A stretch of 64,000 nt of DNA from Gammaproteobacteria bacterium (lineage in GTDB: Bacteria; Pseudomonadota; Gammaproteobacteria; Ga0077536): contig JACQWY010000038.1 of assembly GCA_016209015.1 (NCBI GenBank), forward strand, positions 109,480 through 173,479, given 5' to 3'. Both the position numbers and the translations under genes were made by a program. Below, piece after piece: positions 8,896-18,655 of this stretch. The notes beneath the pieces are model-generated. The model was not told the origin of the DNA. It worked only from the letters and a program-made list of their open reading frames with translations, and did no database searches. How positions within the stretch are numbered: the stretch's first letter is position 1; every line of letters starts with the position of its first letter.

Positions 8896-9180
8896 AACCG
8901 TCATGACCACGTGTCGTCGCCCGGAGTAATGAAAGAGGCGACCGCACCACAGCCTCGTCGTCCCGGCGAAGGGACCCTCCCGGCGGAGGCCGGGACCGGG
9001 ACCCAGTCCTCTCACCGCGGCGCCGTGGTGGAACCTCGGGGTGTTGCGACGACCGGACACACTCTCGAAGTCCCCGGGGTTCGCTCTCAGTGACGGGGGT
9101 GACCGACTGGGTCCCGGCCTTCGCCGGGACGACGGCTCTGTGGAATCCGCGGCTCCGGTGGCAGCCCTACTTTCACGGCA
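8896..9180. repeat. Direct tandem repeat, unit 2 (~284 bp), containing a 177-bp element with inverted ends
   Basis: Second unit, displaced by 283-284 bases from the first and differing by only scattered substitutions and one small indel near its end. The 16-base inverted ends are at 8957-8972 and 9118-9133, giving the same 177-base element. The unit ends about 80 bases before the cstA start. Both copies lie in the same orientation, so the array arose by tandem duplication of element plus flank, not by two independent insertions. Confidence 0.85.
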
Positions 9181-9233
9181 TTCTATGAGGCTCGCGAGGC
9201 CACCGGCGCGCTGCGCCGCGGCTTGCGGGAGAC

Positions 9234-9255
9234 GGTTCATCCTGTACCATGAACC
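9234..9255. promoter_or_regulatory. Inverted repeat directly upstream of cstA
   Basis: GGTTCAT at 9234-9240 and ATGAACC at 9249-9255 form a perfect 7-base inverted repeat with an 8-base spacer, ending 3 bases before the cstA start codon. No strong Shine-Dalgarno sequence is seen there. It could be an operator or an mRNA hairpin that limits ribosome access; neither is proven. Confidence 0.35.
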
Positions 9256-9258
9256 GCC

Positions 9259-11327
<2,069 letters not shown>

Positions 11328-11331
<4 letters not shown>

Positions 11332-11516
11332 AGGCGCTCGCGGTACTGTGCGCGCGCCTCGCGGCAGGCTGGCGCACGGTGCGCGGCGAGGACGCTTATG
11401 CGCGCTATCTCAGACATGCGACGTGCGCACACGCCGATCGACCGCCCATGAGCCGCAAGGAATTCTTCAAGGCCGAGCAGGCGCGGCGCTGGGACGGCGT
11501 GCGTCGCTGCTGCTGA
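11328..11516 (+). CDS. YbdD/YjiX family small protein (DUF466), CstA partner
   Basis: A 62-residue basic protein starting with GTG at 11328, in a 4-base GTGA overlap with the cstA stop. Family hallmarks are the GEDAYARYLRHATCAHAD segment (Y-x-x-Y/H-x-x-x-x-H pattern) and MSRKEFFKAEQARRW near the C-terminus. YbdD/YjiX proteins are encoded directly after cstA/btsT in most proteobacteria and are needed for full pyruvate uptake by the transporter; how they act is unclear. Position and sequence agree, so the call is solid despite the small size. Confidence 0.9.
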
Positions 11517-11565
11517 AACGCCCACACCCGACGCCGGGCGCGACCCGGCGCATGCAGGAGGTTCG

Positions 11566-12312
11566 ATGCGACTGAAAGACAAGATCTGCATCGTGACGGG
11601 GGCCGCCCAGGGCTTCGGCGCGGCGATCGCCCGGCGTTTCGCGGCCGAGGGCGCGAAGGTGCTGGTCTCGGATCTGAACGGCGAAGGCGCGGCCAAGGTC
11701 GCGGCGCTGATCGGGCCGGACGCCGAACCCTTCGCCGCGGACGTCAGCAAGGGCATGGACTTCTCGGCCATGGCCGCGCGCTGCGTCGCGGTGTTCGGCG
11801 GCCTCGACGTCGTCGTCAACAACGCCGGCACCACCCACCGCAACCAGCCCATGCTCGACGTCACCGAGGCCGTGTACGACCGCCTCATGGCCGTGAACGT
11901 GAAATCGATTTTCCACAGCGCGCATGCCTGCGTTCCCGTCTTCCGGCGCCAGGGCCACGGCTGCATGCTCAACATCGCCTCGACCGGCGGCATCCGGCCT
12001 CGACCCGGCCTCACCTGGTACAACGCGAGCAAGGGTGCCGTCATCACCATGACGAAGTCGATGGCGGTCGAGCTTGCGCCGGATCGGATCCGCGTCAATG
12101 CGCTGTGCCCGGTCGCCGCGGAGACCGCGCTGCTCGAGGATTTCATGGGCGAGGACTCGCCCGAGATGCGCGCGAAATTCGTGAGCACGATTCCGCTCGG
12201 GCGCTTCTGTACGCCGGACGACGTCGCGAAGGCCGCGCTGCACCTGTGCTCGGACGACGCCGACTTCCTCACGGGCGTGTGCCTCGAAGTGGACGGCGGG
12301 CGGACGATTTGA
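11566..12312 (+). CDS. SDR family oxidoreductase (FabG/glucose dehydrogenase-like)
   Basis: A 248-residue classical SDR. The cofactor loop TGAAQGFG lies at about 12-19, NNAG at about 85-88, the catalytic Ser in NIASTGG and the YNASK motif (Tyr-x-x-x-Lys) at about 152-156. The C-terminal half has RVNALCPVAAETALLEDFMGE and ends with LEVDGGRTI. A perfect AGGAGG precedes the ATG by about six bases. It is expected to be a soluble NAD(P)-dependent reductase or dehydrogenase. Its stop overlaps the likely start of the broken OsmC gene, suggesting a former two-gene operon. Substrate is unknown. Confidence 0.9.
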   Translation: MRLKDKICIVTGAAQGFGAAIARRFAAEGAKVLVSDLNGEGAAKVAALIGPDAEPFAADVSKGMDFSAMAARCVAVFGGLDVVVNNAGTTHRNQPMLDVTEAVYDRLMAVNVKSIFHSAHACVPVFRRQGHGCMLNIASTGGIRPRPGLTWYNASKGAVITMTKSMAVELAPDRIRVNALCPVAAETALLEDFMGEDSPEMRAKFVSTIPLGRFCTPDDVAKAALHLCSDDADFLTGVCLEVDGGRTI

Positions 12313-12676
12313 TCATCGCGACGGGCGAGGACGCGCGTTGGCTGAAGCGGATCAGCGACGGCGTACACACGCTCGCGGCCGACACCACGGCCGAGCAAGG
12401 CGGTGCCGGCGCGGGCTGCGTCTTCGCGATCTGCCGGAGGCTGCGCTCGCGGCCTGCATGAACATGAGCTTGCGGATGGCCGCAGGGGAGCACGGCCTGC
12501 CGCTCACGGCCGTGACGCTCGATCGCGCAGCTCCGGCGCGCGCCGTTTCTCGTTACGCAATAGTGCTCGAGAGCGCGCACTATGCTGCAGGCCGCGAACG
12601 GTTTCTCGCCGCGGCGGAGCGCTGACCCGTGCGTCGGACTCGCGCGCGTACCGTCGATTTCGTGAGGGAAGTCTAG
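12309..12676 (+). pseudogene. OsmC-like peroxiredoxin gene with a frameshift and TGA at the second conserved cysteine
   Basis: From a TTG overlapping the preceding stop, one frame reads DGVHTLAADTTAEQGGAGAG, the OsmC N-terminal pattern. Homology then continues in another frame from about 12420 as LPEAALAACMNMSLRM and GEHGLPLTAVTLDRAAP, then RERFLAAAER, where TGA stands at 12623-12625. Readthrough gives PVRRTRARTVDFV and a TAG at 12674-12676, so the TGA replaces the second conserved Cys of the CPVR motif. OsmC/Ohr proteins reduce organic hydroperoxides using two cysteines; the first is present. A frameshift plus this stop makes decay the default reading. If the frameshift is a sequencing error, a selenocysteine at that place becomes possible. 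Confidence 0.7.
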
Positions 12677-12720
12677 CGTTCCGCCGCCACGCGCCCGCTG
12701 CGCGCGGCTAAACTTCCCTC
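12664..12720. other. Inverted repeat GAGGGAAGT...ACTTCCCTC after the OsmC remnant
   Basis: GAGGGAAGT at 12664-12672 is matched by ACTTCCCTC at 12712-12720, with GC-rich sequence between. It would form a strong stem at the end of the OsmC remnant but has no following T-run, so it is not a classical terminator. It could also be an operator for the downstream lipid gene. Confidence 0.4.
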
Positions 12721-12826
12721 GAAACACCCGGTCCACACGGAATGTGGACGGCACGTCGCCGCGCGCCTCGTCTCGCGACGGCAGTGCACCGCTTCCCTGC
12801 AGCAGCCCTCTGGAGGAGACGCGTCC

Positions 12827-14014
12827 ATGGACTACCCCAGCCAGCTTCGCGATCGCCGCAACGAAGTGCTCGCCGCGGCCTCCCTGCCCCAGGACCACGC
12901 GGGCTTCCTCGAACGCCGCTATGCCTGCATGCTCGCGCGCGCCGGGATCCGCATCAACGGTGCGCGGCCCTGGGATCTGCGCGTCCACGACCCGCGCTTC
13001 TTCCGCCGTCTGTTGTGGGGCGGCACGCTCGGACTCGGCGACAGTTATGTCGAGGGCTGGTGGGATGCCGCCCGCCTCGACAGCTTCTTCGAGCGTCTGA
13101 TCCGCGCGCGCATCGATCACGGTTTCTTCAACCTGCCCCGCCTGCTCGGCGATGCGGCGGCGGCCCTGCGCAATGCGCAGGACCGCATGCGCGCCCGTCG
13201 CGTCGGCGAAGTCCACTACGACCTGAGCAACCGCTTCTACGCTGCGATGCTCGATGCGCGCATGGTCTACACCTGCGGCTACTGGCGGGAGGCGAAGACG
13301 CTGGACGCGGCGCAGGAAGCGAAGCTGGAGCTCGTCTGCGAGAAGATCGGGCTCGAGCGCGGCATGCGCGTGCTCGACGTCGGCTGCGGCTGGGGCAGCT
13401 TCGCGCGCTACGCCGCCGAGCACTACGGCGCCGCGGTGGTGGGGATCACGATCTCGCGCGAGCAGGCCGCCCTGGCGCGCGAGCACTGCCGTGGGCTGCC
13501 GGTCGAAATCCGCGAGCAGGATTATCGCGACGTCCGCGAGCGCTTCGACCGCGTCGTCTCGCTCGGCATGTTCGAGCACGTCGGGCGCAAGAACTACCGC
13601 ACATACTTCGAGACCGCGCGCCGCTGCCTCGCCGACGACGGGCTCTTCCTGCTGCACACGATCGGGCTCAACGAGCACGGCTCCGGCATCGATCCCTGGG
13701 TGACCCGTCACATCTTCCCGAACAGCGAGGTCCCGACGCTCGCCCGCGTCGTGGCGGCGATCGATCGCCTGTTCGTGGTCGAGGACCTGCACAATTTCGG
13801 CAGCGATTACGCACCGACGCTGCTGTCCTGGCACGCGAACTTCGAGCGCCACTGGCCGGCGTTCGCCGCCGAATTCCCCTCGTCGTTCGAGCGGCTGTGG
13901 AAATACTATCTGCTGATGTTCGCCGGCGTGTTCCGCGGTCGGGGCCTGCACCTCTGGCAGTTCGTGCTCGCGCCGCCGCATCGGCCCGGCGCGTATCGGC
14001 GCCCGCTGCGCTGA
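12827..14014 (+). CDS. cfa: Cyclopropane-fatty-acyl-phospholipid synthase
   Basis: A 395-residue S-adenosylmethionine-dependent methyltransferase that adds a methylene bridge across double bonds of membrane phospholipid acyl chains. The N-terminal domain contains LWGGTLGLGDSYVEGWWD; the linker HYDLSNRFYAAMLD (about 129-142) is diagnostic, and the SAM-binding loop VLDVGCGWGS is at 181-190. FEHVGRKNYRTYF and LFLLHTIGLN follow, as in the family. Length matches E. coli Cfa. A strong GGAGGAG lies upstream of the ATG at 12827. It is convergent with a cytochrome gene only 6 bases away. Presence of Cfa fits an organism that remodels its membranes, as does the hopanoid locus further on. Confidence 0.94.
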   Translation: MDYPSQLRDRRNEVLAAASLPQDHAGFLERRYACMLARAGIRINGARPWDLRVHDPRFFRRLLWGGTLGLGDSYVEGWWDAARLDSFFERLIRARIDHGFFNLPRLLGDAAAALRNAQDRMRARRVGEVHYDLSNRFYAAMLDARMVYTCGYWREAKTLDAAQEAKLELVCEKIGLERGMRVLDVGCGWGSFARYAAEHYGAAVVGITISREQAALAREHCRGLPVEIREQDYRDVRERFDRVVSLGMFEHVGRKNYRTYFETARRCLADDGLFLLHTIGLNEHGSGIDPWVTRHIFPNSEVPTLARVVAAIDRLFVVEDLHNFGSDYAPTLLSWHANFERHWPAFAAEFPSSFERLWKYYLLMFAGVFRGRGLHLWQFVLAPPHRPGAYRRPLR

Positions 14015-14020
14015 AGCGGG

Positions 14021-14431
14021 TCAGGGCTGCTGGAGGGTCTCGAGATAATCGATGATGGCGTTGAGCTTCGCTTCCACCTTCTGCTCGCCGTAAGAAAGTG
14101 TGCCGCGCTTCAGCTCGCGGCCCCAGATCGGCATCTCGCGCGTGCCGTGGGCGAGCACGAGATCGCGTCCATCGACGACGAGCAGCACGTCCGGACGCGG
14201 GAACGTCCCGCCATGACGATGCGTGAGCTGCGTGAGATCGCGGGGCGGCTGCTTGAGGCTGGAGGCGACGGGCCCGTCGCCCTTCGCCGCGGTGCCATGA
14301 CAGGAGGCGCAGTAGTCCAGGAAGAGCTGGCGTCCTGCCGCGGCGCCGTTCGCCTCGTCTCCGGTTTGCGCCCAGGCTCCGCTCGCGGCGAGCGCGAGTC
14401 CGGCGATGCAGGCGATGCGCGAGACGATCAT
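14021..14431 (-). CDS. Periplasmic c-type cytochrome (single heme)
   Basis: A 136-residue protein with a signal peptide (IVSRIACIAGLALAASGAWA, cleavage after AWA) and one heme c motif CASCH near residue 43. The axial methionine is probably in EMPIWGREL. The remainder follows the small cytochrome c fold with a C-terminal helix AIIDYLETL. The start at 14431 was chosen because it gives a clean signal peptide and has GGAGAGGAG upstream; a longer in-frame extension lacks signal features. It should carry electrons in the periplasm; the partner is not apparent. It is divergent from the SDR gene at 14563. Confidence 0.87.
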   Translation of the reverse strand: MIVSRIACIAGLALAASGAWAQTGDEANGAAAGRQLFLDYCASCHGTAAKGDGPVASSLKQPPRDLTQLTHRHGGTFPRPDVLLVVDGRDLVLAHGTREMPIWGRELKRGTLSYGEQKVEAKLNAIIDYLETLQQP

Positions 14432-14562
14432 GGCGGCTCCTCTCCCCCCTGTCCCGATGGGTTCCACCGTACGCCCGCGAAAGCCGGCGGATTTGATCGG
14501 TGGCAACTGCGCGGCGAAAATCGTGACACACGACACGACTCATCGACATCCGAGGAGGAAGC

Positions 14563-15345
14563 ATGGCGGGAAGACTGCACGGCAAGACGGCGCTGATCAC
14601 CGGCGCGAGCCGCGGCATCGGCCGCGCGATCGCATTCGCCTACGCGACCGAAGGCGCGAACCTGATCCTCAACGCGCGCGATCCCGCACGGCTCGAAGCC
14701 TGCGCTGCGGAGCTGCGCGCGGCGCACGGCGTCGCAGTGCGCGCCGCGCCCTGCGACGTGACGGATCGCGTAGCGGTCGCGCAGATGGTGGCGGCGGCCG
14801 ATGCCGGCGGCGGACTCGACATCCTCGTCAACAACGCAGGCATCCACCGCGCGGCGCGCTTCGTCGACTACACCGTCGACCAACTTCGCGAGATGTTCGA
14901 AACGAACGTGTTCGGCGTGCTGCACATCACGCAGCTTGCCATTCCCGGCATGATCGCGCGCGGCGGCGGCCGCATCGTCAATCTCGCATCGACGGCCGGC
15001 AAGTGGGGCTCGCGTAACCAGAGCGCGTACAACATGTCGAAGCACGCGGTCGTCGGGTTGACGCGTTGCCTCGGTCTCGAGCTCGCCGATCAGAACATCT
15101 ACACGAACGCGATCTGCCCGTGGATCGTCGATACCGACATGCGCGAAAGCTTCGTGAACGGACACGCGGCGGTAGCCGGCGTGCCCGCGGAAACCATCAT
15201 GACGAACTGGCGCAACTCCGTGCCAATCAAGCGCTGGATCCGTCCCGAGGAAGTCGCGCAGCTCGCCGTATTCCTCGGCTCGGACGAGGCGAGCTACATC
15301 AACGGACAGGCATGGACGATCGACGGGGGCTACACGATGATCTGA
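14563..15345 (+). CDS. SDR family oxidoreductase
   Basis: A 260-residue classical SDR with TGASRGIG at about 14-21, NNAGIH at about 90-95, the catalytic Ser in LASTAGKWG and YNMSK as the Tyr-x-x-x-Lys pair at about 157-161. The C-terminal part includes PWIVDTDMRESF and IDGGYTMI. The sequence type is close to 3-hydroxybutyrate or 3-oxoacyl reductases, but substrate cannot be settled. The start is preceded by GAGGAGGAAG. It is transcribed away from the cytochrome gene. Downstream, about 235 bases on, is a good terminator hairpin on the same strand. Confidence 0.9.
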   Translation: MAGRLHGKTALITGASRGIGRAIAFAYATEGANLILNARDPARLEACAAELRAAHGVAVRAAPCDVTDRVAVAQMVAAADAGGGLDILVNNAGIHRAARFVDYTVDQLREMFETNVFGVLHITQLAIPGMIARGGGRIVNLASTAGKWGSRNQSAYNMSKHAVVGLTRCLGLELADQNIYTNAICPWIVDTDMRESFVNGHAAVAGVPAETIMTNWRNSVPIKRWIRPEEVAQLAVFLGSDEASYINGQAWTIDGGYTMI

Positions 15346-15785
15346 GCGCAGCGAAATGGACCCTCGCGCCTTGCAATGAGGATCCCGTGGACTAGACTTA
15401 CCAATGCCTCCTCCGATCGTTCCATCGCGGGAGGTGTCCGCGACGCCGATGGGCGCGTGCTCTGGCAGGCACGCACCCGGACTGGCGAGATGCGAATCTG
15501 CGTCGTTGCGGTTTGCCCGGTTTTGGCAGCCAGGTGACGAACATCGCCGTCGCGACAGGTGTTAGGGAGATACTTCGCGAACCCCGCTCCGGCGGGGTTC
15601 TTGTTTTCCGACACTCACGATCGAATCGACGCATTCGCCGGGCGCGGCGATCCGCCGCCCCGTTCCGCAGTAGCGCCGCCTCCCGGCCGATCCTAGAATC
15701 GCGAAACCCATGCCACGATCCCGAGCATTCGGAGGAGCCGTTCCATGTCCGAAGCCGCCCGCTGCGCGCGCACTCCGGCGCACTC
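15346..15785. other. 440-base stretch with a possible phage-derived element
   Basis: No ordinary gene is visible. On the minus strand a GTG-started frame of 94 codons (15330-15614) contains PAGAGFAKYLPNTCRDGDV and AAKTGQTATTQIRIS, which reminds me of Ash/Icd-like phage proteins, but I cannot confirm this. The plus strand ends in a terminator hairpin at 15579-15608, so the region may instead specify a small plus-strand RNA. The last 80 bases precede panE and show no clear promoter. Confidence 0.3.
15579..15608 (+). terminator. Rho-independent terminator-like hairpin
   Basis: GAACCCCGC (15579-15587), a 4-base loop, and GCGGGGTTC (15592-15600) form a perfect 9-base stem followed by TTGTTTT. It is oriented to end plus-strand transcription from the SDR gene at 14563 or from an RNA encoded in the preceding 200 bases. 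Confidence 0.75.
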
Positions 15786-16715
15786 ATGAAAATTGCAGTC
15801 GTCGGCTGTGGCGCGATGGGCAGTGTCTATGCCGCGCTGTTCGCCTCCGTCGGGCACGAGGTGTGGGCGATCGACACGGCCCGCGATCACGTCGCCGCCA
15901 TGCTTCGCGACGGGCTGCGCCTCGAGGGCGCGTCCGGCGACCGCACGGTGCGCGTGCAGGCGGCGACCGACAGCACGGCGGCCGGTCCCTGCGATCTCGT
16001 CATCCTCGCCACGAAAGCGATGCACGTCGCGGCCGCGGCCACGACCATCCCACCCCTGCTCGGACCGGCGACCCCGGTGCTGTCGATTCAGAACGGACTC
16101 GGCGGCCCGGAGGCGGCCGCGGAGGTGCTGGGGCGCGAGCGCATCGTGGTCGGAGTCGTCGGCGGCTTCGGCGCGTCGATGATCGGCCCCGGTCATGCCC
16201 ATCACAACGGCTGGGAGCTCGTCCGCCTCGGCGAGTTCGACGGCGTGGTGACGCCCCGCGTCGAAGCCATTGCGTCGCTGTGGGAAGGCGCCGGCTTCCG
16301 CGTGAAATGCTTCGACGACGTCGGACAACTCGTCTGGGAGAAGCTCGTCTGCAACGTCGCGTACTCCGGTCCGTGTGCGCTGCTCGATGTGACCATCGGC
16401 GAACTGCTCGCCGATCCGGATGCGCGCGCGTGCAGCGCCGCCTGCGCCACCGAAGCACATGCCGTCGCCCGCGCGCTCGGCATCAGGCTCGATATCGAGG
16501 ATGCCGTGAGCCATGCGCGTGAGTTCGGCGAAAGAATCCCGGGCGCCCGCCCCTCCACACTGCTCGACCTGCGTGCCGGCCGCTGCTCCGAGATCGATAC
16601 CATCAACGGCGCCATTCCGCGCGCCGCGGCGCGCGCCGGTCTGCAGGCTCCGGTCAATGCCGCGGTGACGGCGCTCGTTCGCGCGAAGGAGCGCGCTCGC
16701 GGCTTGCGCGTTTAG
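15786..16715 (+). CDS. 2-dehydropantoate 2-reductase family protein (PanE/ApbA)
   Basis: A 309-residue cytosolic NADPH-dependent reductase of the ketopantoate reductase fold. The N-terminal Rossmann motif VVGCGAMGSVYAALFASVGHEVWAID gives GxGxxG at about 7-12; LSIQNGLGGPEAAAEVLG is the conserved N-containing loop; the catalytic Lys is in VWEKLVCNVAYSG. The C-terminal helical part has STLLDLRAGRCSEIDTINGAI, where the E-I-D-x-x-N-G motif is diagnostic. PanE proper makes pantoate for coenzyme A, but many paralogues act on other 2-oxo acids, so I leave the gene symbol blank. It lies within the accessory block, with no pantothenate partners nearby. Confidence 0.88.
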   Translation: MKIAVVGCGAMGSVYAALFASVGHEVWAIDTARDHVAAMLRDGLRLEGASGDRTVRVQAATDSTAAGPCDLVILATKAMHVAAAATTIPPLLGPATPVLSIQNGLGGPEAAAEVLGRERIVVGVVGGFGASMIGPGHAHHNGWELVRLGEFDGVVTPRVEAIASLWEGAGFRVKCFDDVGQLVWEKLVCNVAYSGPCALLDVTIGELLADPDARACSAACATEAHAVARALGIRLDIEDAVSHAREFGERIPGARPSTLLDLRAGRCSEIDTINGAIPRAAARAGLQAPVNAAVTALVRAKERARGLRV

Positions 16716-16991
16716 CACGTTTCGTTCGCACCTCGCCGTCCGTGCCGGGCGGAGGCGTCTTCTCCGAGGTCCGATGAAAACGGCGAACTGTCCCTCGTCA
16801 ATACGGCGCGCGCAGCCTGGCGACGTAACAAGCCTTGTCGAGGAACGGGGCCGTTTGCATGCACTACCTGCGAGCGACGTGGCCAGCCTGATTCGCAACA
16901 ACCCACGAGCACTGCTCGGATAAACGGAAGGGGAACGCTCCGGGAATGTGCTCCAACATAAACGTACGGATTGATGCCGCCTTCGCCACGT
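16716..16991. other. 276-base gap between convergent genes, nothing recognised
   Basis: This lies between the panE-like gene and the AraC-type regulator, which face each other. No RNA gene, repeat or clear terminator hairpin with a T-run was found by eye. Base composition is visibly less GC-rich than in the surrounding core genes. Confidence 0.4.
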
Positions 16992-17942
16992 TTACGACCG
17001 CTCTCTCTGCCGCGCGACGGCGCCGGGTGAACTTCCGAACTTCGCCTTGAACGCGCGACAGAAATGCGACAAATCGGCGAAGCCGAACGTGAGCGCCACG
17101 ACGGTGACCTGCTTCGGGCCCGCAGCGCTCAGCACCCGGTAACACGCCTGCAATCTCTGATCCCAGATCCATCGCATCGGCGTCGTGCCTTCCCTTGCGA
17201 ATAGCCGATTCAAGGTCCGGCCGGAAATGTGGTGCTTGTCTGCGATGGCTTCTGCAGTAAGCGAGCGATCCGGCAGATTGGCCAGTATGAAGCGCTTGAT
17301 CGTGTTCAATAGCGCTGCTTGGCGAGGCTGACGAGGCTCGTGCGCCGACAACTCCCATTCGATCGCGGCGGCGGCGGCATCCAGCAGGGACGAGCCGAGC
17401 CGCGCTGCAGCCGCGGCGTTGGTGGACAGGTCCACGTCCAATGACTGGCGCATCAGGCCCGCCGCCAGCATGCCGACTGAGGATTCCCGGCCGAAGCCGA
17501 CTGCCGTGAACCGCAAGGCGGCCGGCACGCGCGCCAGCAACTCGCGGCGGGGGATCTTCAGCAGTACGACGTCGCATCCGAGGAAGTAGGAGAAGGGCTG
17601 GCCGGTGTCGTACAAGGCCATCTCCCCCGGGCGCTGCCGGACCTGACGCCCAGCTTGCTCGAGGCAGGAGTCGCCGCTCACTTTCAGGCTCAGCAGGAAT
17701 TCGTCATGCGGGGTGCTTCGCACGTGCGCCGGACTTCGGGACCACGCGTGTCGCGCAGCGGAAAGCCTGCTTACCTGCACCGTGCCCAGCGCATTCGTTT
17801 GAAACCGCGCGTAGAAAGCCGCCCGATCTTCGAGGCTGCTGTCGGCCGGCACGAAATGCCGGCAGATGACCTCGTGCCAGTGTTCGAACGCTCGTTCTTC
17901 GCTGACGCCGAAAGTGCTGCATGTCGTCATGAATGGGCACAC
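16992..17942 (-). CDS. AraC family transcriptional regulator (AraC_binding_2/FeaR-NitR type)
   Basis: A 316-residue regulator. The N-terminal domain (about 10-190) has the look of the cupin-like AraC-binding-2 domain, with AFEHWHEVICRHFVPAD near its start and RPGEMALYDTGQPFSY. The C-terminal HTH_18 domain includes DRSLTAEAIADKHHISGRTLNRLFAREGTTP and the second helix-turn-helix VVALTFGFADLSHFCRAFKAKFG. Regulators of this type control aldehyde, amine or nitrile/amide catabolism. It is divergent from the amidase operon starting at 18401, making that operon its likely target. The start may be the GTG at 17942 or the ATG four codons later. Confidence 0.88.
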   Translation of the reverse strand: MCPFMTTCSTFGVSEERAFEHWHEVICRHFVPADSSLEDRAAFYARFQTNALGTVQVSRLSAARHAWSRSPAHVRSTPHDEFLLSLKVSGDSCLEQAGRQVRQRPGEMALYDTGQPFSYFLGCDVVLLKIPRRELLARVPAALRFTAVGFGRESSVGMLAAGLMRQSLDVDLSTNAAAAARLGSSLLDAAAAAIEWELSAHEPRQPRQAALLNTIKRFILANLPDRSLTAEAIADKHHISGRTLNRLFAREGTTPMRWIWDQRLQACYRVLSAAGPKQVTVVALTFGFADLSHFCRAFKAKFGSSPGAVARQRERS

Positions 17943-18400
17943 TCGCTCAATGCACGGCCGCGCTCATTATGCGCTCACGGCGCAAGACGTGTCGTCCGAA
18001 CCGAGCTGCTAACGCGACGAGCCCAGGCCGTCATCGCGCGTGTCACTCCTGGACCAATGCTTGTCCGCCGTGGACAAGTCGGCTGGACGACGCTCCCCTA
18101 AACTTGGAGTGAACGTGGAGGGGGACAAATCCCGCCACCACATCGTGACGTCCCGCCGAGACAACGAGGTGCGCTCATGTCAGGAGTACCGCTCCGCCAC
18201 GCCATTGGGCACGCGGCGTCGCGTCAATGTCCTTGCGCGCTCCACGAGGACCGCATGGCTTCGCCAAATGCCGAGACCCGTCGGCCGGCGATGGCGGGAG
18301 CATCGTTGCTTCCGGCCCGCCCGCGCCAGGTGCCGGTCCCCACCGGATCCTGGTGTCGTCGAGCAGGCGCCAAGCGAACAAGACGAGGCGAAGCACGGCC
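17943..18400. promoter_or_regulatory. 458-base divergent control region between the AraC regulator and the amidase operon
   Basis: No convincing gene is found. Several overlapping short frames exist but show no family features and disagree in frame. The region presumably holds both promoters and the AraC-type binding sites, by position only; no repeat pair could be singled out by eye. The long leader before the AtzG-like start may include an unrecognised degraded gene, since one frame stays open from 18227 into it. Confidence 0.35.
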
Positions 18401-18655
18401 GTGACAGACGACGCACCCCCACGCGGCGACGCCGGCGTCGCCGACCCAGCGCTCACGGCACAGACGGTCCGCGCCTTGGCCACCGCCGCGAGCTTGCGGC
18501 TTGCGCCGGGCCGTGAAGCGATTCTCTTGCCGATTCTGCGCGTCTGGCTTGCGGACAACGCGAAGCTGAACGCCCTGATGCAGGCTGAGGCCTACCGCGA
18601 GGTCCTGCCCATCACGCTGTTCGAGTGCGGCGGGAACGAATCGGGCGTCCGCTAG
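18401..18655 (+). CDS. AtzG/GatC-like small subunit of an amidase (DUF4089 type)
   Basis: An 84-residue protein. The core LTAQTVRALATAASLRLAPGREAILLPIL resembles the helical GatC/AtzG fold that docks on amidase-signature enzymes. Its stop codon is immediately followed by the ATG of the AtzE-like amidase, the same order as atzG-atzE. AtzG stabilises AtzE, the 1-carboxybiuret hydrolase. The start is taken as GTG 18401, since the longer upstream frame is low-complexity and unlike the family. No cyanuric acid hydrolase (AtzD) or allophanate hydrolase (AtzF) is seen, so the substrate may differ. Confidence 0.65.
   Translation: MTDDAPPRGDAGVADPALTAQTVRALATAASLRLAPGREAILLPILRVWLADNAKLNALMQAEAYREVLPITLFECGGNESGVR

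Noticed and set aside
8612..9180. CRISPR array
   Set aside because: Only two long, directly adjacent units without short repeat/spacer structure; no cas genes in the window.
18177..18404. 75-residue frame upstream of the AtzG-like gene
   Set aside because: No family features and it overlaps the GTG start of the AtzG-like gene in another frame.
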